Source of the DNA: Bacteroidota bacterium
Lineage (GTDB): Bacteria > Bacteroidota > Bacteroidia > B-17B0 > B-17BO
Assembly: GCA_025356715.1 (NCBI GenBank)
Contig: JANXRU010000021.1
Coordinates: 1-11,831, forward strand
Direction: 5' to 3'
DNA: 11,831 nt
The stretch's first letter is position 1. The number at the start of each line of letters is the position of its first letter. Both the position numbers and the translations under genes were made by a program. The notes under the pieces were generated by a model that was given only the letters and a program-made list of their open reading frames with translations, was not told the DNA's origin and searched no databases. Below are positions 1 to 7,520 of this stretch, piece by piece.

Positions 1-651
1 TAATAATCCTAATTTACGACTCACATTTCCAGTATGTAAATCCAAAGGCAAACATAATTGATGTGGCTTAATCGTTTTCCAAATACCAAAATCAACGCCG
101 AATTTATCTTGCCTTACCATCCATCTCAAAAACATACAAAGTCTCTTAGCACTTGATTTTACTGCCGGATTAGAAATATGTTTTTCCACACGGTGCAAAT
201 GAGTTGGCTCTAAAAACAACGTTTTGAAATTAATAATCGCCTGTTTAACATTCGGTTCATTTTCGGAAAAAGAATTTGAAAAAGCAGATTCTAAACCACC
301 ATGTTTTTTATAAATATGTTTTAGGGCTTGTAAAAAGAAAATACAATCGCCTGAATTAAATGTACGATGAACGAACTCATTGAATCGTTTCTCGTCTTTT
401 TTAGTGAAATTTAAAATGAAATCGTGAGGCTCTTGATTCATCAATTCCATAAGCTTGTTGCCATTTTTAATAATAGATGGGCGTTGACCCCAAGCAATAG
501 TAGCAACTAACAACGAGGCTATTTCAATGTCTTCTTTTTTAGAAAACTGATGCGGAATAGAAATGGGATCAGTTTGTATAAAAGCCGTATTATTAAAAAG
601 AAGATATTTTTCATCTAATAATTCTTTTATCTCTTTTAAATGCTTCACCAT
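1..651 (-). CDS. TIGR02757 (DUF2400) family protein, C-terminus cut off by window edge
   Basis: An open frame of 217 codons runs from an ATG at 651 off the left edge with no stop. The translation starts MVKHLKEIKELLDEKY and carries the conserved blocks I know from TIGR02757: DPISIPH near residue 28, a DIEIASLLVATIAWGQR block near 45-60, HRTFN near 104, and KRLCMFLRWMVRQDKFGVDFG in the last third. The final visible block, PLDLHTGNVSRKLGLL at 202-217, resembles the PxDxHxxRVxxRLGL signature around the catalytic Asp of HhH-GPD (endonuclease III-like) DNA glycosylases, so a nucleic-acid role is a reasonable inference but is not established. Family members are roughly 250 residues, so about 35-45 residues are probably missing. 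The start fits the family N-terminus. No ribosome binding site is evident. Confidence 0.88.
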   Translation of the reverse strand, partial: MVKHLKEIKELLDEKYLLFNNTAFIQTDPISIPHQFSKKEDIEIASLLVATIAWGQRPSIIKNGNKLMELMNQEPHDFILNFTKKDEKRFNEFVHRTFNSGDCIFFLQALKHIYKKHGGLESAFSNSFSENEPNVKQAIINFKTLFLEPTHLHRVEKHISNPAVKSSAKRLCMFLRWMVRQDKFGVDFGIWKTIKPHQLCLPLDLHTGNVSRKLGLL

Positions 652-744
652 TCAAAGGTATATAAAATAGTCATATAATAATTCGAATAAAAATTACAAC
701 ACAATAAGAACTTACAAATAAATTAATAGATTAACGCTATTTGT

Positions 745-855
745 ACCTCATAGCGAGGCGCAAAGCAATCTCAAATAATACGATGCGTGAGATTGCTTCG
801 TCGTGCCTCCTCGCAATGACGAGGCGCTGAAAACCTCAGCATTAAAAATGCAGGG
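745..855. repeat. Palindromic intergenic repeat, copy 1
   Basis: This is one of three same-orientation copies (the others are at 2631 and 4127). The left arm GCAAAGCAATCTC (759-772 region) pairs with the right arm GAGATTGCTTCG (788-800), which continues into TCGTGCCTCCTCGCAATGACGA. The spacer between the arms is about 8 nt shorter than in copies 2 and 3. A conserved tail follows: a small hairpin GCTGAAAACCTCAGC (826-840), then GCATTAAAAATGC (839-851). The tail is also present in copy 2 (first hairpin) and copy 3 (second hairpin), so the element extends beyond the main palindrome. It lies after the terminator of the gene to its right, between two genes. Confidence 0.85.
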
Positions 856-920
856 AAATGGAAAAACTTAGCGCACATGCTAAAAACGCTGATATTACTA
901 TAAAAGGAAGACTTCCGGAT

Positions 921-950
921 AAAAAAAGGCTCGAACTTATCGAGCCTTTT
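921..950 (-). terminator. Rho-independent terminator of the exported-protein gene
   Basis: An 11-bp perfect stem, AAAAGGCTCGA (924-934) with TCGAGCCTTTT (940-950), closes a 5-nt loop. On the minus strand it is followed by seven T (927-921). It begins 6 bases after the stop codon of the minus-strand gene ending at 956. The flanking A and T runs could let it work in both directions. Confidence 0.9.
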
Positions 951-955
951 AATTT

Positions 956-2458
956 TTATTTAAGATTAATGATACTAAAATGATTATTTTTCTTTTCTCT
1001 AAATCTTACGATGTATTTATCTTTTCCTAAATTATAAAATTCTGGAATTAACCAGCTATGACCAGTGTGAGTCAATAAAACACGTTTTTGAATAGTTCCA
1101 TTCATATCCAACGAATATTCTACCAAATTAGTTTCTGGATAAGATTTGGATTCGGGTGTATTACAATTCGTAGCATCCATGAAATTTTTTATTTTTTTAT
1201 CAAATGCAGGATGCTCGTTAAATATATAATTTACTTTATTATCTGTAATTAATCGTTGAAATAAAATAGTGCTTTCTGTATCTGATGTAATATTAGTGTA
1301 TGTGCAATTTTTTGGAATATATTTCATCCAACTTAATTGTAAATCGCTGGTTAATTTTGAAACCACAATCTCATTAGAAGATAAATATACTTTCTGACTC
1401 ATATCGAATGAGCCTGAACCAGACCCTCGATTCACAGAGGCTGTTGAATTTTGATTGGCTTCTAATAAGAGTTCTGAATTATTTAATACTACAAGCTTAG
1501 TTGAATAACTAGGAAGAACAGCTTTTGGTGTACATAATAATTTATCCATAACCTCTTGGTTAAATGGGTAGTATTTTTCAGTTGCGATAGTTAAAGTCTT
1601 AAGTTCCATTTTAGCCAGATATATTCCTCCATTGGTGTAAGTAGTTATTTTAGGATTAGTATTTTTTTCATAAAAAGTAGAATGAACATATAAGGTGTTA
1701 GATTTTTCATCCATCAATAAATTCAAACTACCCATATCATAAGCGCTGTTTATTTTAATAACTGTTTTTAGTATTTGCCCCTTATCTATTGGTTGTTTTA
1801 TCACATTTACGTTTGGAAATTGATTATCTAAATAAAATAAATTTCCTTGGTTATCAATTTTATATGACGTTTTGTAAAACCCCCTTAAGTCTTCAGATGA
1901 AGGAAGTTTAGTTGAACTAATCTTTTTGAAAGTGTTTGCATCGAATAAATGAAACTCAACATCACCTAAATGGTAAGAAACAATACCTATTTTGCTACTA
2001 TCAGAACTCATACATGTAGTAAATGCCGTTTTATAATAATTATTTCTATCTGTATTAAACTCTAATAAAATAGTGCTTTTATTACCACTAGCGTTACATT
2101 CATTTAAAGTAAATTGCCATTTATCATTTGAAGAGTTCAGATTTTTTGTAAATAAGTAAAATTTATCTTTCACCTTAGTTGCAAAATAAAATTGGCAAAA
2201 CTTTTCTAAAGTAAGGCTAGCTACTATTTTTTCTGCATTAAGACTTGTTTTATTAATTTGTATGACATTATAAGTCGGCTTGCGGTTCATTAAGGCTTCA
2301 TCATTCCACATAGTATATAAATACTTATCATCAGAACCAATTACATAAGAAAAATGAGGTGTATCTTTATTGTCGACATTAGTCCCAGATTTTTCAATAA
2401 CATTTTGTGCTTTTACGGTTACAGTAAGACTTAAAAGTAAAATTAAGATTTTGTTCAT
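956..2458 (-). CDS. Exported protein of unknown function, 500 aa
   Basis: I do not recognise this family. The N-terminus is a clear signal peptide (MNKILILLLSLTVTVKA, probable cleavage VKA|QN after residue 17), so the product is probably periplasmic or secreted. There is no lipobox Cys and no later membrane segment. The rest is rich in short hydrophobic strands alternating with polar Asn/Lys/Ser/Thr turns, for example KYLYTMWND, GNLFYLDN, NTLYVHSTF and KYIVRFREK. That pattern suggests an all-beta, perhaps propeller-like fold (inference). Six cysteines lie at 88, 121, 149, 309, 385 and 432. A flexible RGSGSGS stretch lies at 344-350. I see no convincing type IX secretion C-terminal domain. The gene stands alone, with its own terminator, between repeat copies 1 and 2. 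Confidence 0.85.
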   Translation of the reverse strand: MNKILILLLSLTVTVKAQNVIEKSGTNVDNKDTPHFSYVIGSDDKYLYTMWNDEALMNRKPTYNVIQINKTSLNAEKIVASLTLEKFCQFYFATKVKDKFYLFTKNLNSSNDKWQFTLNECNASGNKSTILLEFNTDRNNYYKTAFTTCMSSDSSKIGIVSYHLGDVEFHLFDANTFKKISSTKLPSSEDLRGFYKTSYKIDNQGNLFYLDNQFPNVNVIKQPIDKGQILKTVIKINSAYDMGSLNLLMDEKSNTLYVHSTFYEKNTNPKITTYTNGGIYLAKMELKTLTIATEKYYPFNQEVMDKLLCTPKAVLPSYSTKLVVLNNSELLLEANQNSTASVNRGSGSGSFDMSQKVYLSSNEIVVSKLTSDLQLSWMKYIPKNCTYTNITSDTESTILFQRLITDNKVNYIFNEHPAFDKKIKNFMDATNCNTPESKSYPETNLVEYSLDMNGTIQKRVLLTHTGHSWLIPEFYNLGKDKYIVRFREKKNNHFSIINLK

Positions 2459-2762
2459 AGTATAATTTTTTTAGAGAGTGTTTGTAAATTTATGCTTTTT
2501 TATTACACATCCCTACAGTTTTTTAAAACTTTAAAAAGCCTCTATACTACTTTTACAAAGCAGCACTATTTTTTTCTAATCCCCTAAGAGCCCTATACAA
2601 AGGGTTTCTATGTAGCTTCTCTTGTTGATCCGTCATCGCAAGGCGCGAAGCGATCTCATTCACAATTTACAATACTAAGTCCGAGATTGCTTCGTTGTAT
2701 CTCCTCGCAATAACGAGGCGCTGAAAACCTCAGCATTACATATGAAGCGGAACGGAGCTTTT
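2459..2762. other. Intergenic region between the exported-protein gene and the S41 peptidase gene
   Basis: This 304-base gap holds repeat copy 2 (2631-2738) and about 170 bases of AT-rich upstream sequence (2459-2630), which should contain the promoter of the 500-residue protein. On the minus strand I find no exact TAnnTTTG element there; TAAATTTA at about 2485-2492 is a near match. A weak hairpin CCCT-6 nt-AGGG lies at 2591-2604. No separate strong terminator follows the S41 gene, so the repeat hairpin itself may serve (inference). No gene is seen. Confidence 0.55.
2631..2738. repeat. Palindromic intergenic repeat, copy 2
   Basis: This copy aligns without gaps to copy 3 over 108 bases, with about 15 differences by eye, mostly transitions. 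The left arm CGTCATCGCAAGGCGCGAAG continues to GCGATCTC. A spacer of about 25 nt, itself conserved with copy 3, precedes the right arm GAGATTGCTTCGTTGTATC, which continues to CTCGCAATAACGAGG. The tail hairpin GCTGAAAACCTCAGC (2720-2734) is identical to that of copy 1. The copy starts about 24 bases after the stop codon of the minus-strand S41 gene, so it probably lies in that gene's 3' untranslated region. Confidence 0.88.
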
Positions 2763-4049
2763 TTATTTAGTTCTTACAGCTCTTTCAATTCTTCTGTCCT
2801 GATAGTAAGCAATGATTTCGTTATACGAATCATCCTTACCTTTAATGAATTCTATTTTATAAAAATCACTGCCTTTCATTATATTGGCCGTCATAGGACT
2901 TAATTTGAATTTTGGTTTGCCAACACGTTGATAATAAAATTCTCCATTCTCTAAAGTAAACGTACGTTCGCCATATACGCCACAATATTTTTGTAGAGTT
3001 TCCATATCAATAGTTACAGGATTATTGTAAGATTTTAAAATATCATACTGCCATTTCAATTCAAACAGGTTTAAAGTATCGGTTGTTGTTTTTAAAAGTG
3101 TTTCAAATATTTTTTCCTGTGCTACCTCCAATGCTTTTTCCGGAGCAATAGCTATATCAGGTATCGCTCCTGTGTGTTCCCAATCGGTTTTTGTAATGGC
3201 ATTGATCATATGTGCATACGGCACATATACAATAACTCCATGCCCTACAGCTCTTTCTAAAGTGCCATGCGCTGCTCCCGCACTTGCTTGTCCTATAAGG
3301 GTAGCTCTCTTTAAATGTTTGAGGTCGTAACAAAATTCTTCAGCAGCTGATGCAGTTCCTTTTCCAGCTAAAATATAAATGGGTTTGTCAATAAAGCGCT
3401 TTTCTGTAGAATCAGGTTTTGTATAATACTCAGTAGTTTTGTTAGTAGGGCGGCTATACCAATCCATTAAATGCGTTTCTTTTTCAAAGAAGTAACCACA
3501 AATATATTGCACCATAGTAGGCGAACCACCTCCGTTATTTCTCAAATCAAAAATAATAGCATTGGTATTAGCTAAAAACGTTAACGCAGAACGCATTGCT
3601 TCTTTGGCGTCTTTAGTTGGCTCAACAAAATTCCCTAACTCCAGTAAACCAATATTACCATTTAGTATTTTTATTGAACGAATACCAGCATTGGCATTTC
3701 TGTAATTACCAATGGCAATAGGAGTAGGAGCCAATTTCCCTTCAGTTAACAGTTGCTTTTCCATCACTGGGTTATAGGTAATTTGAAAATGCCCGTCGTT
3801 AACTATTGTTTTTATATCTGCATTTAAAGCGTCGGTTAAACTAACAACAGTGGAGATGGTTTTATATTTCCATTCGGCTAATTGTTTTAAAATATACTTG
3901 CTCATCAATTGAGCAGTATCGTGATAAACATAATCATTCAGTAATATTTTAGAAACGCTATTAACAATTTCATTTTTTGTTTTGGTATCTAGTGGTTTTT
4001 GAGAGAAAACAGAAAGGCTACAAAAGATGAGGAAATATATAATTTTCAT
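2763..4049 (-). CDS. Exported S41 family (tail-specific/IRBP-like) serine peptidase
   Basis: S41 peptidases are serine proteases outside or within the envelope; the substrate here is unknown. From the start I chose (428 aa) the protein opens with a typical signal peptide, MKIIYFLIFCSLSVFS. It then has a DGHF motif at 85-88 typical of the N-terminal region of IRBP-like S41 proteins, the conserved FDLRNNGGGSPT block at 167-178, and GKGTASAAEEF with the predicted nucleophile Ser234 and Glu237/238. The final 100 residues are a beta-rich extension. The frame stays open to an ATG at 4109, which would add 20 residues. That start lies inside a terminator hairpin and upstream of a well-placed promoter element, and it would bury the signal peptide, so I reject it. 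It is a single-gene unit between repeat copies 2 and 3. Confidence 0.9.
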   Translation of the reverse strand: MKIIYFLIFCSLSVFSQKPLDTKTKNEIVNSVSKILLNDYVYHDTAQLMSKYILKQLAEWKYKTISTVVSLTDALNADIKTIVNDGHFQITYNPVMEKQLLTEGKLAPTPIAIGNYRNANAGIRSIKILNGNIGLLELGNFVEPTKDAKEAMRSALTFLANTNAIIFDLRNNGGGSPTMVQYICGYFFEKETHLMDWYSRPTNKTTEYYTKPDSTEKRFIDKPIYILAGKGTASAAEEFCYDLKHLKRATLIGQASAGAAHGTLERAVGHGVIVYVPYAHMINAITKTDWEHTGAIPDIAIAPEKALEVAQEKIFETLLKTTTDTLNLFELKWQYDILKSYNNPVTIDMETLQKYCGVYGERTFTLENGEFYYQRVGKPKFKLSPMTANIMKGSDFYKIEFIKGKDDSYNEIIAYYQDRRIERAVRTK

Positions 4050-4069
4050 AAAGACTAGAATAAGTATAA

Positions 4070-4077
4070 CAAAGCTA
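4070..4077 (-). promoter_or_regulatory. Bacteroidete-type -7 promoter element (TAGCTTTG) of the S41 gene
   Basis: The minus strand reads TAGCTTTG, an exact match to the Bacteroidota -7 consensus TAnnTTTG, ending 20 bases before the ATG at 4049. A TTTTG lies 24 bases upstream of it, slightly farther than the usual -33 spacing. Transcription would begin near 4063. That gives a very short leader and excludes the upstream in-frame ATG at 4109. Confidence 0.55.
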
Positions 4078-4093
4078 TGAATTTTTAAGCGTT

Positions 4094-4120
4094 TGAAAAA
4101 ACAAAACACCTATCAGGTGT
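4094..4120 (-). terminator. Rho-independent terminator after the DUF2971 gene and repeat copy 3
   Basis: The minus strand reads ACACCT-GAT-AGGTGT followed by TTTGTTTTTT: a 6-bp perfect stem (4120-4115 with 4111-4106) with a 3-nt loop and a T-rich tail. It separates the DUF2971 transcript, including repeat copy 3, from the S41 promoter just downstream. Confidence 0.7.
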
Positions 4121-4126
4121 GGTAAC

Positions 4127-4247
4127 CGTCATCGCAAGGCACGAAGCGATCTCATACACAGTTTATAATATTAAGTTTGAGATTGCTTCGTCGTACCTCC
4201 TCGCAATGACGAGACGCTGAAAGCCGAAGTATTAGAAATGCTGAGGA
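4127..4247. repeat. Palindromic intergenic repeat, copy 3
   Basis: The left arm starts CGTCATCGCAAGGCACGAAG. The right arm is GAGATTGCTTCGTCGTACC followed by TCCTCGCAATGACGAG. The left arm lacks short segments present in the right arm, and copy 2 shows the same asymmetry, so this is a feature of the element and not private decay. The tail (AGTATT-AGA-AATGCT, 4229-4243) corresponds to the second tail hairpin of copy 1. The copy begins within about 6-18 bases of the DUF2971 stop codon and is followed by a terminator, so it should be transcribed as that gene's 3' untranslated region. Confidence 0.88.
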
Positions 4248-4252
4248 GCGGG

Positions 4253-5230
4253 CTAGCTTAGATGTCTCTTTATTGGAGTCATTCCTAGTTTGAAAGCGTA
4301 AGGAAAACCTAATTCTTCAATAGTTTCTGAGACTTCATTAAAAGTATCTTGCGACAAGTTATATCCCAAATGAATAGTATTTATTTTTAAAAAGGGGATA
4401 GATTTGTGTTTTAGTTTATCTATTGGAAGTTCTCTGTAATATACTTTTTTGTTTTCTTTATTTAATTCACATTTAATGTCAATAGAATTATGTTTGTAAT
4501 GAAACTGTCTTTCTGAGAAATGAAATAACCGTATTTCATTTTCTATTTCAAATAAATCAGACTTATAGAAACAACAAAGTGGTGCAATTACATCAGACAA
4601 ATTTGAACATTTAAAATCGTTGTCTTTTTGGAACCGCATATCACGATTAATAATTTCATCGAGCTCACTTATGTTTTGAGAATTAGATTTATAATTTATT
4701 TTGCCAAAAGAAAAATCATACAGACTCTTTATGTTTTCTTCTTCAATTTCAAAAGTTATACACGCTCCTTTTCCGTTATCAGCATATAAGCGCCAAAGAT
4801 CAATATTGTTATTAACAGTGTCTTCATTAAACTCACAAAGTGAAAGACCAAAAAGTTGTCTTTTGTATTCTTTTAGGTATGTTTTGTCTTCGAAATTTCT
4901 GAAATATTTATTTGCGTAAATAAATTCTGTTGGGTCATTGAAATTATTAAAATCATAAAGCCTAATTTTTTGTGATTTTAGAATTGCAATTAAACCTTGT
5001 AAGCTAGTGTAATGCAAAAACTTATTATTGCCCTTATATTCCAATGGCGTACCACTTAGTAGTTTTGATGAAATTGCTGTTTCAGCATGAAAATAGTCAC
5101 ATCTTTTATCAGGAGTATATGTTCCGCCACCAGATTTAAATTTATTATTTGCCCAAAATGGTTTAAGAACACAGTCATTATATTTTTCTATGTTTTCGTG
5201 CAATTCTTTTGTATAAGAATCTATTGACAT
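4253..5230 (-). CDS. DUF2971 family protein
   Basis: This 325-residue cytoplasmic protein has no signal peptide or membrane segment. The conserved DUF2971 blocks appear in order: FLHYTSLQGLIAIL with HYTS at 73-76, then LYDFNNFNDPTEF at 91-103, GLSLCEFNED at 128-137, LWRLYADNGKGACITFE at 145-161, and FYKSDLFEIENEIRLF at 221-236. About 70 N-terminal residues precede the domain. The biochemical role of the family is not settled. The HYTS...GLxxIL opening resembles that of several ADP-ribosyltransferase-fold proteins, and IENEIRL could supply an acidic residue (inference only). The gene is a single unit between the groEL terminator and repeat copy 3, and its location in a patchy accessory stretch is compatible with horizontal acquisition. 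No partner or antitoxin gene is adjacent. Confidence 0.85.
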   Translation of the reverse strand: MSIDSYTKELHENIEKYNDCVLKPFWANNKFKSGGGTYTPDKRCDYFHAETAISSKLLSGTPLEYKGNNKFLHYTSLQGLIAILKSQKIRLYDFNNFNDPTEFIYANKYFRNFEDKTYLKEYKRQLFGLSLCEFNEDTVNNNIDLWRLYADNGKGACITFEIEEENIKSLYDFSFGKINYKSNSQNISELDEIINRDMRFQKDNDFKCSNLSDVIAPLCCFYKSDLFEIENEIRLFHFSERQFHYKHNSIDIKCELNKENKKVYYRELPIDKLKHKSIPFLKINTIHLGYNLSQDTFNEVSETIEELGFPYAFKLGMTPIKRHLS

Positions 5231-5294
5231 CGAATACTATTTTGTTTGTATTAAATATATGAAGAAAATGATAAATGTTTAGCATTTAATCTTT

Positions 5295-5328
5295 GATAAA
5301 TAAAAACGCCCCAAATCAATTCGGGGCG
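5295..5328 (-). terminator. Rho-independent terminator of groESL
   Basis: A GC-rich stem, CGCCCC (5307-5312) with GGGGCG (5323-5328), is extended by A/T pairs and closes a 10-nt loop. On the minus strand it continues into TTTTTATTTAT. It lies 28 bases after the groEL stop codon and insulates the DUF2971 gene from chaperonin transcription. Confidence 0.92.
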
Positions 5329-5355
5329 TTTTTTATTTATAGCGTGAGCAAACGA

Positions 5356-7002
<1,647 letters not shown>

Positions 7003-7056
7003 TTATTTGAATTAAGTTATTTGTTGTTTGAGTTTTTTAATTATCTAAATGACTAA

Positions 7057-7347
7057 TTAGATAATTGCATAGATATCGCTTTCACGCATAATTAGTAAAT
7101 CTTTACCATCTACTTGTATTTCAGTTCCTGCGTATTTTCCGTATAATACAGTGTCGCCAACTTTTACAGTCATTGGTTCATCTATTTTACCATTTCCTAC
7201 TGCCAATACTTTACCTTTCATTGGTTTTTCTTTTGCAGTATCAGGGATAATTAATCCACCTGCTGTTTTTGTTTCTGCTGGAGCTGCTTCTACCAATACT
7301 CGATCGGCTAAAGGCTTAACGCTTACATTTGCACTTGATTTTGCCAT
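7057..7347 (-). CDS. groES: 10-kDa co-chaperonin GroES
   Basis: This is the heptameric lid of the GroEL chamber. It has 96 residues, normal for the family. It shows [10 protein letters not shown] at 11-20, the mobile loop ending in [13 protein letters not shown] at 30-42 whose hydrophobic LII contacts GroEL, GKVLAVG at 45-51, [15 protein letters not shown] at 63-77, and the C-terminal [13 protein letters not shown]. The N-terminus carries about six extra residues ([10 protein letters not shown]) compared with E. coli, as is common in Bacteroidota. It is the first gene of the groES-groEL operon. The ATG is preceded by AT-only sequence with no Shine-Dalgarno motif. Confidence 0.98.
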   Translation of the reverse strand: MAKSSANVSVKPLADRVLVEAAPAETKTAGGLIIPDTAKEKPMKGKVLAVGNGKIDEPMTVKVGDTVLYGKYAGTEIQVDGKDLLIMRESDIYAII

Positions 7348-7393
7348 GATTTATGTGATTTTTTAATTAATTAAATTTTACGGTTGCCTAATG

Positions 7394-7409
7394 TCTAAAA
7401 ATGTGCCAA
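7394..7409 (-). promoter_or_regulatory. Candidate degenerate sigma-54 (-24/-12) type promoter of groESL
   Basis: The minus strand reads TTGGCACATTTTTAGA. TTGGCAC matches the -24 element of RpoN promoters exactly. The -12 part has the G at the right distance (GG to G spacing as in TTGGCACnnnnnTTGC) but reads TAGA where TTGC is expected. Transcription would start near 7382, leaving a leader of about 35 bases before groES. No TAnnTTTG element or CIRCE repeat competes in this interval. The incomplete -12 match keeps confidence low. Confidence 0.35.
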
Positions 7410-7426
7410 TGCCCAATTTTTACCCT

Positions 7427-7448
7427 AAGCGGGACAATATTACCGCTT
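7427..7448. repeat. Short inverted repeat upstream of the groESL promoter candidate
   Basis: AAGCGG (7427-7432) and CCGCTT (7443-7448) are perfect 6-bp arms around a 10-nt AT-rich spacer. The repeat lies between the fabH terminator and the candidate groESL promoter. It could be an activator or repressor site for groESL, or a secondary hairpin. On the plus strand it is followed by TTTG, too weak for a terminator call. Confidence 0.35.
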
Positions 7449-7460
7449 TTTGATGGCTTT

Positions 7461-7499
7461 AAAACAAAAATGTCAGTCTGTGAGACACAAACTGACATT
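7461..7499 (-). terminator. Rho-independent terminator of plsX-fabH
   Basis: AATGTCAGT (7469-7477) pairs with ACTGACATT (7491-7499), and TGTG/CACA extend the stem inside one C/A mismatch to a 3-nt loop. On the minus strand the stem is followed by TTTTTGTTTT (7470-7461). It lies 21 bases after the fabH stop and separates the lipid operon from groESL. Confidence 0.92.
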
Positions 7500-7520
7500 C
7501 AAATTATCTATTAAAATATA

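Larger units (their letters stand above)
652..955. other. Intergenic region between the TIGR02757 gene and the 500-residue exported-protein gene
   Basis: This 304-base gap holds an AT-rich leader (652-744), repeat copy 1 (745-855) and the terminator of the exported-protein gene (921-950). Between the repeat and the terminator are two short perfect inverted repeats: TTAGC-6 nt-GCTAA at 868-883 and GGAAGACTTCC at 906-916. The leader must contain the promoter of the TIGR02757 gene. The only TAnnTTTG match there (minus strand, 660-653) abuts the ATG and is badly placed. No convincing gene is seen. Confidence 0.6.

Noticed and set aside
653..660. Minus-strand TACCTTTG matching TAnnTTTG just before the TIGR02757 gene
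   Set aside because: It ends one base before the ATG, so transcription would begin inside the gene. No in-frame start a few codons later fits the family N-terminus.
858..983. Small plus-strand frame of 41 codons starting ATGGAAAAACTTAGC
   Set aside because: It runs through a strong terminator hairpin and into the 3' end of the oppositely directed exported-protein gene. Its start is badly spaced from any ribosome binding site, and the product resembles nothing I recognise.
2751..2765. Possible terminator AAGC-GGAACGGA-GCTTTTTT behind the S41 gene
   Set aside because: The stem is only four pairs, and the T run is on the plus strand, opposite to the S41 gene.
745..4247. CRISPR array
   Set aside because: There are only three copies, more than 1 kb apart with genes between them. 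The units are about 100 bases of palindrome, not short repeats with uniform spacers, and no cas gene is present.
956..5230. A toxin-antitoxin or multi-gene defence operon made of the exported protein, S41 peptidase and DUF2971 genes
   Set aside because: Each gene has its own terminator or promoter and is separated by 200-300 bases with repeats. Two products are exported and one is cytoplasmic, so nothing in the sequence ties them into one system.
7348..7460. CIRCE operator for HrcA upstream of groES
   Set aside because: No TTAGCACTC/GAGTGCTAA arms are present on either strand.
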